From Eutrophocola salsuginis (lineage in GTDB: Bacteria > Pseudomonadota > Gammaproteobacteria > Pseudomonadales > Pseudohongiellaceae), in NCBI GenBank assembly GCA_038147195.1, contig JAYQTB010000004.1, forward strand, positions 1,860,001 through 1,924,000: DNA of 64,000 nucleotides, written 5' to 3'. Made by a program: the position numbers and the translations under genes. This document shows positions 37,425 to 45,017 of the stretch, piece by piece; position 1 is the stretch's first letter, and each line of letters starts with the position of its first letter. The notes under the pieces are model-generated. The model saw only the letters and a list, made by a program, of their open reading frames with translations, did not search any database and was not told the DNA's origin.

Positions 37425-38387
37425 ATGCCCAAAATTCCCCCGAACGGCCTGTTAATCCTGGCATTTTCCGCTGCGCTGGCGCCGTTATCAGCCCTGACCC
37501 AGGACAGCCTCACTGAAGCCCAGGCGCATATCGATGCCGCCCGGGCCATCGCCGCCGACCTGCAGCCGACCTATGACTTTTTCTGCGTGCCCGGCAAAGC
37601 GCGGCCCAACGACTTCAACGCGCCGGACATGACGCCTACCAAGCTGTTCGACAATCTCTACGTTCTCGGCAACGCCGAGGCCGTGGTGTACGTGATCGAT
37701 ACCGGCGCTGGCCTGGTGCTGCTGGATGCTGGTATGCCCAATACCGGGGAAAACGTACTGGAGCCCGGCCTCGAAGCGCTGGGCCTCGACCCCGCCGACG
37801 TGATCGCCATCCTGCTCGGCCACGGTCACAGCGACCATTATGGGAGCGCCGTCTATTTCCATGACACCTACGGCACCCGCATAGGCACCACCGACGCCGA
37901 CTGGCAGACCATCGAAAGCGACACCCGCACCGATGCCGCTATCAAGCCAGCCCCCGACCTGGTGGTCAGCGATGGCGTACCGCTCGACTTCGGCGGCACC
38001 GTGATTACCCCTGTCGCTGTACCAGGCCACACCCCAGGCGCCCTCGCCTTCATTTTTGATGTCACCGACAATGGCGCTCGGCACACGGCCGGCATGTTCG
38101 GCGGCACTGTGCTCGCCACCGCTTACACGCCGATGGCAGGCCTGGAGCGGTACATCACTTCTATCGCCGAATACCTCGAGGTTGCGCAGGCACACGGCGT
38201 TGACGTGGAAATACAGAACCACCCGATTTTCGATGACACTCCCGGTCGCCTGGCCGCGCTGGCCGCAAGAACACCGGGGCAGCCGCATCCGTTCGTAATG
38301 GGCGCCGAACGCTACCAGCGTTTCTGGCGCATCGTGTCCGAATGCATGCAGGCCGACATCATTACCCGCAACGCCGCCGAGCGTTGA
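37425..38387 (+). CDS. Exported metallo-beta-lactamase-fold hydrolase (B3-like)
   Basis: 320 residues from the ATG at 37425, preceded by GAAGGA; the leader runs through LAPLSALTQ. Zinc ligands: HGHSDH (about 133-138), His in PGHTPG (about 203) and His in QNHPIFD (about 266). The FFCVPGKARPNDFNAPDMTPTKLFDNLYVLGN segment and ending WRIVSECMQADII match the environmental B3-like group, as does 17955-18959. It is the first gene of a nine-gene run ending at 44975. Substrate unknown; lactone, ester or amide hydrolysis in the periplasm is likely. Confidence 0.85.
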   Translation: MPKIPPNGLLILAFSAALAPLSALTQDSLTEAQAHIDAARAIAADLQPTYDFFCVPGKARPNDFNAPDMTPTKLFDNLYVLGNAEAVVYVIDTGAGLVLLDAGMPNTGENVLEPGLEALGLDPADVIAILLGHGHSDHYGSAVYFHDTYGTRIGTTDADWQTIESDTRTDAAIKPAPDLVVSDGVPLDFGGTVITPVAVPGHTPGALAFIFDVTDNGARHTAGMFGGTVLATAYTPMAGLERYITSIAEYLEVAQAHGVDVEIQNHPIFDDTPGRLAALAARTPGQPHPFVMGAERYQRFWRIVSECMQADIITRNAAER

Positions 38388-38413
38388 CACTATTTCAAAC
38401 CCGCAGAGGCATC

Positions 38414-38815
38414 ATGAAAAAATCCGCTACATTACTGACGACCCTGCTGCTGGGTGGGTTCATTACCGCGCCGGCACAGTCACACCATTCATTCACAGCC
38501 GTGTACCAGCCCGATGAGAGCATCACCATCGAAGGCAAGGTAGTGCAGTTCCTGTTCCGGAATCCCCATTCGGTGCTGCACGTTCTCGCTACCGATGAGG
38601 ATGGCAAGCAAACGCGCTGGGCCATCGAGTGGCAGGGCGCCACGGCGCTCGGCGCGGGCGGCGTGACCGCACAGACTATTCGCGCAGGCGATCCCGTCGT
38701 GGTCACCGGCCATCCCGGCCGCGTGGAACAGGAGCACCGCATCCTGATGCTGACCATCACGCGCACGACCGACGGTTTCGGCTGGGGTAACGGCGAAGGA
38801 GAACGCGTGAAATGA
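38414..38815 (+). CDS. DUF6152 family secreted protein
   Basis: 133 residues from the ATG at 38414. The signal peptide ends in AQSHHSF, giving the mature N-terminal His pair. DUF6152 core: ITIEGKVVQFLFRNPHSVLHVLATDEDG, then RWAIEWQGATALGAGGV and RAGDPVVVTGHPGR. Role unknown. Its stop overlaps the next start by 4 bases (ATGA at 38812). Together with 41403-41879 it makes two DUF6152 genes in one operon. Confidence 0.82.
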   Translation: MKKSATLLTTLLLGGFITAPAQSHHSFTAVYQPDESITIEGKVVQFLFRNPHSVLHVLATDEDGKQTRWAIEWQGATALGAGGVTAQTIRAGDPVVVTGHPGRVEQEHRILMLTITRTTDGFGWGNGEGERVK

Positions 38816-39642
38816 TGACGAAACGAATAACGCCACTCCAGGGCATGGCCATGGCGAGCATGTGCCTGCTGCTTGCCAGCACTATCGTATCGGCTCAATC
38901 ACCCGGCGGACCCCCGGGCCCGCCGCCAACACCGCGGCAGGCCGCACAGGTGGACATGGAAGGCTACTGGGTAGCACTGGTAACCGAGGACTGGCTGTGG
39001 CGCATGATCACGCCGGAAAAAGGTGATGTCACCAGCGTGCCGGTCAACCCGGCCGGACGCGAGGCCGCCATGCAGTGGGACCGCGAACGCGATATCGCCA
39101 ATGGCGAGCAGTGCCGCCCCTTCGGCGCCGCCGGCCTGATGCGCATGCCGCTGCGCCTGCACATCACCTGGGAAGACGACGACACTCTGCGCATCGACAC
39201 CGACGCCGGTGAACAGACCCGCTTGCTGCATTTCTCGGCCAACGACATCACAAACCAGGAGAACACCTGGCAGGGCAATTCCCTGGCGGCTTGGACCCGG
39301 TCCATGGGCTTCGACCTGCGAGTAGTGTTCGGTGGTCCCCCGCCGCCGCGCGGACCGGTAAAGGCCGGCCTGAAAGTGGTTACCGACCACCTACGCCTGG
39401 GCTACCTGCGCAAGAACGGGATTCCTTACAGCGAAAACACGCAGCTCACCGAATACTTCACCCGCATGTCCGCCGCCGGGAATGACTATCTCACCGTGCT
39501 CAGCGTGGTGCACGACCCCATGTACCTGAACGGCGACTTCGTCACCTCGTCGCATTTCAAGCGTGAAACTGACGATACCAACTGGGCGCCGTTACCCTGC
39601 TATACCGCGCCGCCGCGGTCCGCCATGGAGCAGACCCCATGA
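38812..39642 (+). CDS. Secreted protein, unnamed C-P-G-R/WMG superfamily (member 5)
   Basis: 276 residues. The signal peptide ends VSAQS and a proline/glycine-rich linker follows (GGPPGPPPTPR). The domain reads VDMEGYWVALVTEDW, EQCRPFGAAGLMRMPLRLHITWED, DTWQGNSLAAWTR-like block (NTWQGNSLAAW), YLRKNGIPYSENTQLTEYFTR and VVHDPMYLNGDF, with a late cysteine (APLPCYTAP). The cysteine motif and the W-Q-G-N-S-L block align with other members, although the WMG part is degenerate. Function unknown. It is coupled at both ends by ATGA overlaps to DUF6152 and to the MBL fusion. Confidence 0.72.
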   Translation: MMTKRITPLQGMAMASMCLLLASTIVSAQSPGGPPGPPPTPRQAAQVDMEGYWVALVTEDWLWRMITPEKGDVTSVPVNPAGREAAMQWDRERDIANGEQCRPFGAAGLMRMPLRLHITWEDDDTLRIDTDAGEQTRLLHFSANDITNQENTWQGNSLAAWTRSMGFDLRVVFGGPPPPRGPVKAGLKVVTDHLRLGYLRKNGIPYSENTQLTEYFTRMSAAGNDYLTVLSVVHDPMYLNGDFVTSSHFKRETDDTNWAPLPCYTAPPRSAMEQTP

Positions 39643-41384
39643 AAAAGATTTTACTGATACTGCTGCTCAACCTGTTTACAGTGCATGTCTTTGCCCAGGT
39701 GGATTTCGCCGGCGAGTGGGACCACCCCGGCCTGTTCGGTCATGAAGACATCAACGACCGCGGCCAGGGGCCGGAACTCGGTGATTACCTTGGCCTGCCG
39801 CTGAATGCCGCCGGCATGCGCAAGGCCGAAGCCTATTCCGGCTCGTGGCTGAGCGTGCCGGAACACCAGTGCACGCCTCACCCCGCCGCCTACCAGACCT
39901 GGGGCCCGAACACGCTCATCGTCGGCAAGATCTTTGACAGGGTCGAGCGCGACCAGGTCGCGATACGCCTCGACGGCACTTTCGGACTCGACCGCATCGT
40001 GTGGATGGATGGCAGGCCGCATCCGCCGGAAGCCGCCTTGCACACTTTCAGCGGCTTCTCCACAGGTCACTGGGACGGCGACACGCTGGTGGTTGAAACA
40101 TCTCACTTGAAAGCCGGCTGGCTGCGCCGCAATGGCACCACCACCAGCGAGAAAATGAAGATGACGGAGTACTACCAGCGCTTCGACGACTACCTGCTGG
40201 TGACCACCATCGTCGACGATCCGGTCTATCTGTCCGAGCCCTTCATTCGCACCACTGAATACGAACTGGTGGACCGGCCTATACCGATTCTCGGCTTCCC
40301 GTTCACACGCAACGACGGCCCCACTTTCTACCGGTGCTTTCCGTCCGAGGAGACTACGTCGGACAAGTATTACGTGCCGCATTACCTGCCGGGTGAAAAC
40401 CCGCTGCTTGAAGAATTCGCCGACAAATACCATGTGCCGCGCTGGGTCCTAGCCTCCGGCGCTGCGGCTATGTACCCGGAGTTCGCCCGCCGCCTGGAAA
40501 ATGGCGATGCTGAAGTGAGCGCCACCCCCCCGGTGATAACCGAAACCCCGGCACCGGCGCCCGGCCTGCAAACGCTGCAGGTACGCGACAATATCTGGCT
40601 CATCACCGGCGCCGGCGGCAACATCACGGTGCAGGCGGGTGATGAAGGCGTACTCATCGTCGATTCCGGCCTCGCCGCCATGGCGGTTGAGGTACGCGAA
40701 GAGATCCGCCGCATCGCCGGCGACAAACCGATCCGCTACCTCATCAACACGCACTGGCATCCGGATCACACCGGCGGCAACGTCGTGCTGTCGGATGAGC
40801 CTAACCAGCGCGCCGCGATTCTCGCCCACGAGAACGTGGGCCTGCGTCTTGCGCTCGCCGAACAGGAAGCGGGCCTGCTGGTGATGGATACCTATTACGG
40901 CGACAACAAGGTTATCTACTTCAATGGCGAAGCTATCGAGATCATCAAGGTGCCGAATGCACACACGGACAGCGACTCGCTGGTGTTCTTCCGCGGCTCC
41001 GACGTCGTCGCCGCCGGTGACATCGTGAGCACCGGCGCCTTTCCGCGCTCCTACGCCGACCAGGGCGGGACCGTGCAGGGTCATATCGCCGCTCTCAACC
41101 GCATCCTCGACATCACCGTTGCGGAAACGCGCGCCCAGGGCGGCACGCTGGTGATCCCGGGCCACGGCCGCCTGTACGATGAATCCGACGTTGCCGAATA
41201 CCGCGACATGTACACCATCCTGCGCGACCGCGTACAGAGTGCCATCGACGGCGGCATTTCTCTGGATGCCCTTAAGGCAACCCGCCCGCTGCTCGACTAC
41301 CAGGGTGTTTTCGGCAGGAGCGGCGGTACGTGGAGCGACGACACATTCATCGAAGCCATGTACAACAACCTCGCTGGCAATTAA
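39639..41384 (+). CDS. Fusion: superfamily domain (member 6) plus metallo-beta-lactamase domain
   Basis: 581 residues. The signal peptide ends VFAQ. Residues about 20-290 are the unnamed secreted domain (VDFAGEWDHPGLFGHED, HQCTPHPAAYQTWG, RIVWMDGRPHPPE, SGFSTGHWDGDTLVVETSH, MTEYYQRFDDYLLVT, VDDPVYLSEPF, YRCFPSEE). A proline-rich linker (ATPPVITETPAPAPG) leads to an MBL domain from about 305: HWHPDH near 372, His in NAHTDSD near 441 and His in PGHGRLYD near 508. The fusion links the unnamed domain physically to hydrolysis by an MBL enzyme. A non-catalytic, substrate-presenting role for the N-terminal domain is my inference. Confidence 0.85.
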   Translation: MKKILLILLLNLFTVHVFAQVDFAGEWDHPGLFGHEDINDRGQGPELGDYLGLPLNAAGMRKAEAYSGSWLSVPEHQCTPHPAAYQTWGPNTLIVGKIFDRVERDQVAIRLDGTFGLDRIVWMDGRPHPPEAALHTFSGFSTGHWDGDTLVVETSHLKAGWLRRNGTTTSEKMKMTEYYQRFDDYLLVTTIVDDPVYLSEPFIRTTEYELVDRPIPILGFPFTRNDGPTFYRCFPSEETTSDKYYVPHYLPGENPLLEEFADKYHVPRWVLASGAAAMYPEFARRLENGDAEVSATPPVITETPAPAPGLQTLQVRDNIWLITGAGGNITVQAGDEGVLIVDSGLAAMAVEVREEIRRIAGDKPIRYLINTHWHPDHTGGNVVLSDEPNQRAAILAHENVGLRLALAEQEAGLLVMDTYYGDNKVIYFNGEAIEIIKVPNAHTDSDSLVFFRGSDVVAAGDIVSTGAFPRSYADQGGTVQGHIAALNRILDITVAETRAQGGTLVIPGHGRLYDESDVAEYRDMYTILRDRVQSAIDGGISLDALKATRPLLDYQGVFGRSGGTWSDDTFIEAMYNNLAGN

Positions 41385-41402
41385 CCGAAGAGAAACCGAC
41401 TG

Positions 41403-41879
41403 ATGAAAAATTTCCTGAAACCCCTGCCGGCCCTGGTACTGATCGTTATCGCCGGAACTGCCGGCGCCCATCATGGCAGCAGCATTTCCTACGACATCGA
41501 CAAACTCTGGACTACCTGGGCAACGGTGACCGAGTTCCGCTACATGAACCCGCACCCGACCATGACCTTTGATCGTGTCGTCGAGGGCGGCGAAGTGGAA
41601 CATTGGGTGAGCGAGCTGCTGACCAACCCTTCAATGATGGCGCGCCAGGGCTGGACCAAGGGCAAGACCAATGAACAGCTGAAACCCGGCACCCGCGTGA
41701 AGCTGACCCTTGGCACGTCTCGTGCGGGCGGCTTCAGCGGCATCGTCATTAAAGTGCAGGCGGAAAACGGCGACGAGATCGGCGGCAGCCGACCCAACCT
41801 GCAGGCGCCTGATCTCGACGGCGTGCCCGGCGGCCTGCAACCCAAAGGCGACATCGTGTTGCCGGGGGCTGCGCCATGA
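41403..41879 (+). CDS. DUF6152 family secreted protein
   Basis: 158 residues. The signal peptide ends GTAGAHHGSS, again leaving a His pair near the mature N terminus. The core reads WATVTEFRYMNPHPTMTFDRV, WVSELLTNPSMMARQGWTKG and LKPGTRVKLTLGTSRAGG. The tail (LQAPDLDGVPGGLQPKGD) is longer than in its paralogues. It overlaps the following superfamily gene by 4 bases at 41876. Role unknown. Confidence 0.8.
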   Translation: MKNFLKPLPALVLIVIAGTAGAHHGSSISYDIDKLWTTWATVTEFRYMNPHPTMTFDRVVEGGEVEHWVSELLTNPSMMARQGWTKGKTNEQLKPGTRVKLTLGTSRAGGFSGIVIKVQAENGDEIGGSRPNLQAPDLDGVPGGLQPKGDIVLPGAAP

Positions 41880-42766
41880 CCATAAACCGCTTCCTTATAG
41901 TGCTGGCGTTGCTGGGCCCGGTCGCGAACGCCCAGGACGTGATCTTCTCCGATACGGACACCTCGGCCTATGACAAACACAATTTCAGCGGTCTGTGGAG
42001 CCGGGCGCCGGATATTTCCGGCCAGCCACCGTGCCCCGAATGCCGTGACACACTGATCTTCCCGAATTACGGGTTTCATGGTGAGCCGCCACCACGCACT
42101 GCCGAAGGCCAGCGCCGTTTCGAACTCAACAAACCGGCGCGCGGTCTGGAGCTCGGCAGTGCGGCGGCAAATGCCCGCCCTGAACTCGATATCGGTTTTC
42201 GCCGTGCCATCCTGCCAGCCTTCGGCAACGACCCTGAAATGCGCTGCGAACCCCTGGGACTGCCCCGCCTGATCACCTTTGCCGGCGGCGGCGTCATGGA
42301 GATGGTGCAGACAGGTGACCGCATTCTGCAGTTGTTCGAATGGACCTGGGATTTTCGCGATATCTGGCTGGACGGGCGGCCGATCCCGAATGTGGACGAC
42401 TACCTGCCGCGCTTCAACGGCTATTCCGTGGGTGAATGGCAGGGCGATACCCTGGTGGTAACCTCTACCGGTTTCGATGATCGCCAGTGGCTCGACCAGT
42501 ACGGCTTTCCCATCAGCGACCAGGCCGTGCTTACCGAACGCTGGGACCGCCCCACACCGAACCGCCTACGCGTGGTGCTGACCCTGGACGATCCCGTGAC
42601 TTACACCGCGCCGTGGACCTCCAGCACCAAGGTATGGGCGCTGATCCCCAAGGAGGCCATGGAGATCGGTGGCTGGTCCGGCATCCTGGAGGATCGCTGC
42701 GTACCGAGCGACGAATCCCTGTTCAACACCTTCCGCGACCGCGCTGCCGGCCTGGGCAGTGAATAA
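41876..42766 (+). CDS. Secreted protein, unnamed C-P-G-R/WMG superfamily (member 7)
   Basis: 296 residues, signal peptide ending ANAQD. The domain reads HNFSGLWSRAPDISG, a CPECRD pair peculiar to this member, MRCEPLGLPRLITFAGG, RDIWLDGRPIPNVDDYL, NGYSVGEWQGDTLVVTSTGFDD, LTERWDRPTPNRL, LDDPVTYTAPWT and a late cysteine (EDRCVPSDE). It is a strong match to the superfamily; the extra C-x-x-C could bind metal or form a disulfide. It is translationally coupled to the DUF6152 gene and followed after 12 bases by cytochrome b561. Confidence 0.82.
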   Translation: MTINRFLIVLALLGPVANAQDVIFSDTDTSAYDKHNFSGLWSRAPDISGQPPCPECRDTLIFPNYGFHGEPPPRTAEGQRRFELNKPARGLELGSAAANARPELDIGFRRAILPAFGNDPEMRCEPLGLPRLITFAGGGVMEMVQTGDRILQLFEWTWDFRDIWLDGRPIPNVDDYLPRFNGYSVGEWQGDTLVVTSTGFDDRQWLDQYGFPISDQAVLTERWDRPTPNRLRVVLTLDDPVTYTAPWTSSTKVWALIPKEAMEIGGWSGILEDRCVPSDESLFNTFRDRAAGLGSE

Positions 42767-42778
42767 TCTGATTCACGG

Positions 42779-43360
42779 ATGCTGAAGAATTCGCGTTCAA
42801 GCTATGGCAGCGTGGCGAAATGGCTGCACTGGCTGATCGCGCTCTGGGTGTTTGCTGCCTACCTCATCATTCTTTACCTGAAGAGCCAGTCCGACTCCTT
42901 CCCCCTGCCCGGCCTCAACATCCACAAGGTGGTGGGCTTTTCGATCCTGGTGCCGGTGCTGTTCCGGCTTTACTGGCGCGCCACCAATATCCAGCCGGCA
43001 CTGCCGGACCACATGCCGCGCTGGCAGCGCCGGGCCTCTGGTCTGAGCCATGCCTTCCTGTACTTTTTACTGATCGCCATGCCGGTCACCGGTTACCTCG
43101 GCAACGGCGGCGGCGTGGATTACGGGGCATTCCGCATCCCGCCCTTCCTGGGTTCCCCGATCTCGGCCTGGATCTATGACACGGTCGGCATTTCGGACTC
43201 GCAGTGGGACACATTTTTCGATACCTTGCATTACGGCATCATGGGACCCTGGCTGTTCTGGATGCTGATTGCCGTCCATGCCGGCGCCGCCATTTGGCAC
43301 CACCATGTACTGAAGGACGATGTCTTCAAACGGATGTTGCCCGGCAGAAATAAAAATTAA
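42779..43360 (+). CDS. Cytochrome b561 family membrane protein
   Basis: 193 residues, four membrane spans. Typical cytochrome b561 landmarks: VAKWLHWLIALWVFAAY with the first haem His, NIHKVVGFSILVPVLFRLYWR, FLYFLLIAMPVTGYLGN and the final WMLIAVHAGAAIWHHHVLKDDVFKRML. It probably moves electrons between the quinone pool and a periplasmic partner, which could serve the secreted proteins of this operon. It lies between the secreted genes and the MFS transporter. Confidence 0.9.
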   Translation: MLKNSRSSYGSVAKWLHWLIALWVFAAYLIILYLKSQSDSFPLPGLNIHKVVGFSILVPVLFRLYWRATNIQPALPDHMPRWQRRASGLSHAFLYFLLIAMPVTGYLGNGGGVDYGAFRIPPFLGSPISAWIYDTVGISDSQWDTFFDTLHYGIMGPWLFWMLIAVHAGAAIWHHHVLKDDVFKRMLPGRNKN

Positions 43361-43398
43361 TAAATAGAAAAAATAATAAGCACGACCAGGGGGAATCC

Positions 43399-44649
43399 AT
43401 GACCAGCACTGCATCCGAGGTGTCACGCCCGGCCATTCTCACCACCTTCGGCGCCATGATAGGTCTCGCGCTCGGCCCGAGCGTTATCGCCAACCTCACC
43501 GTGTCCGCCTATATCGGTCCCATCGAGGCCGAGTTCGGCTGGCTGCGCTCCGACGTGTCCTTCGCCTTCTCGCTGGTCGCCTACATGATCGTGGTGATGT
43601 CGCCGCTGCAGGGCATGCTGGTCGACCGCTTCGGTCCGCGCCGCGTCGTCCTGACCTCGATTCCCCTGTTCGCCCTCAGCCTCGGCGCCATCTACTTCTC
43701 GCCGAACAATATTTACGTGTACTACTTCCTGTGGGCGCTGGTGCCGATCGCGGGCCTGGGCCTATGGCCTCTCGGCTACCTGCAGGCGGTGACGCCCTGG
43801 TTCGACCGCAAGCTCGGTCTCGCACTCGGTTGCGCCAATGCCGGCATCGGTGTTGGCAGCACCTTCCTGCCTATGCTGGTGATCGGCCCGATCATCGCCG
43901 CCTACAGCTGGCGCCACGCCATCCTCGCCATCGCGGCGCTGGTGATGTTCGTGAGCTGGCCGGTGGTGGCGTACTGCCTGAAGGAACCCTCTGCCGAGGA
44001 CACGCAAAAAAGAAAAGCCAACCACGCTTTTGGCCTGTCCTTCCAGGATTCGATGCGCGAGCCCACCTTCTGGATGCTGAATCTGGGCTTCTTCCTGCTC
44101 GGCATGACTGCAACTAGCCTCGTGACACAGCAGGTGCCGCTACTTCGCGATGCCGGCTGGACCGCCGATGAAACTACGCGTCTGCAGACTACTTTCGGCT
44201 TCGGCCTGTTGTTTGCTCGCGTTGCCGTTGGTTTTGTCATCGATCACGTGTTCGCCCCGCGTGTCATGACCACCGTGTCCGTCGGCGGCGCCATTGCCTG
44301 CGTCCTGTACGCCGTCGCACCTGAATGGGGTTACGTGAGCGCGCTGCTGATCGGCTTCCTGCTCGGCGCCGAATTCGACGTACTCGCTTTCCTGATCAAG
44401 CGCTACTATGGATACCTCGCCTACGGGCGCGTTTACGGGGTCATCTTCGGGGTGTTCTACCTCGGCTCCGCCGTCGGCATCTGGGGTATGCCTAAGCTGC
44501 GCGAGATGACGGCCGATCTATCCTACGATAACGGCCTCTACGCCGCGGCAGCGATCCTGCTGGCATCGGCCATCCTGATGGCTTTTATGCCGGCATACCG
44601 CTACGCTGCCGGGCATGTCGCCGACACGACTCCGAGTCCGACCAACTGA
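43399..44649 (+). CDS. MFS transporter
   Basis: 416 residues with about twelve membrane spans. The inter-helix motif DRFGPRRVV (after span 2) is the major facilitator signature. GLWPLGYLQAVTPWFDRKLGLALGCANAGIGVGSTFLP resembles monocarboxylate/oxalate-formate-type antiporters. In this operon it is the likely importer of whatever the secreted MBL and superfamily proteins release. Specificity unknown. Confidence 0.88.
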   Translation: MTSTASEVSRPAILTTFGAMIGLALGPSVIANLTVSAYIGPIEAEFGWLRSDVSFAFSLVAYMIVVMSPLQGMLVDRFGPRRVVLTSIPLFALSLGAIYFSPNNIYVYYFLWALVPIAGLGLWPLGYLQAVTPWFDRKLGLALGCANAGIGVGSTFLPMLVIGPIIAAYSWRHAILAIAALVMFVSWPVVAYCLKEPSAEDTQKRKANHAFGLSFQDSMREPTFWMLNLGFFLLGMTATSLVTQQVPLLRDAGWTADETTRLQTTFGFGLLFARVAVGFVIDHVFAPRVMTTVSVGGAIACVLYAVAPEWGYVSALLIGFLLGAEFDVLAFLIKRYYGYLAYGRVYGVIFGVFYLGSAVGIWGMPKLREMTADLSYDNGLYAAAAILLASAILMAFMPAYRYAAGHVADTTPSPTN

Positions 44650-44678
44650 CTGTTGTTAATAAAAACAGGGAAAACACC

Positions 44679-44975
44679 ATGCTGTATATCGTGCAATTCG
44701 AAGACAAGCCGGATTCCGGCGACCTCCGAACCAAACTGCTGCAAGAGCATTTCGATTTCCTGGACAAGATGAAGGAGCAGGTGCTGGTCGCCGGTTCGAT
44801 GCGCGAAGTGCCGAGCGACAAACCGCTGGGTGGCTTGTGGATCGTCGAGGCGGAAGATGAAGCCGGTGTACGGGAAGTATTCAAGGACGACCCGTTCTGG
44901 ACGAACGGCCTGCGCGCGTCGGTGCGCATCAACCGCTGGGCCAAGGCTTTCCCGGACCGCCAGACATTGGTATAA
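44679..44975 (+). CDS. YciI-like protein
   Basis: 98 residues, cytoplasmic. YCII-domain pattern: MLYIVQFEDKPDSG, LLQEHFDFLDKMKEQVLVAGSM, then GGLWIVEAEDEAGVREVFKDDPFW and a terminal RINRWAKAF. The conserved His of HFDFL is the presumed active-site residue of the ferredoxin-like fold. Members accompany catabolic pathways and may act as small lyases or dehalogenase-like enzymes. It is the last gene of the 37425-44975 operon and ends exactly at a terminator. Confidence 0.88.
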   Translation: MLYIVQFEDKPDSGDLRTKLLQEHFDFLDKMKEQVLVAGSMREVPSDKPLGGLWIVEAEDEAGVREVFKDDPFWTNGLRASVRINRWAKAFPDRQTLV

Positions 44976-45001
44976 AAAAGGCCGGGATTACCCGGCCTTT
45001 T
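44976..45001. terminator. Bidirectional rho-independent terminator
   Basis: AAAAGGCCGGG / ATTA / CCCGGCCTTTT: an 11-base perfect stem with a four-base loop, A-run before and T-run after. It separates the plus-strand operon from the convergent MBL lipoprotein gene and can serve both. Confidence 0.9.
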
Positions 45002-45017
45002 CACTTTCTCTTTCAGT

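Noticed and set aside
36518..37549. A minus-strand open frame of about 343 codons
   Set aside because: It is antisense to the ankyrin repeats; its repetitive look comes from the repeats on the other strand.
40449..41603. A minus-strand open frame of about 384 codons
   Set aside because: It is antisense to the MBL fusion and DUF6152 genes, which carry intact motifs and signal peptides.
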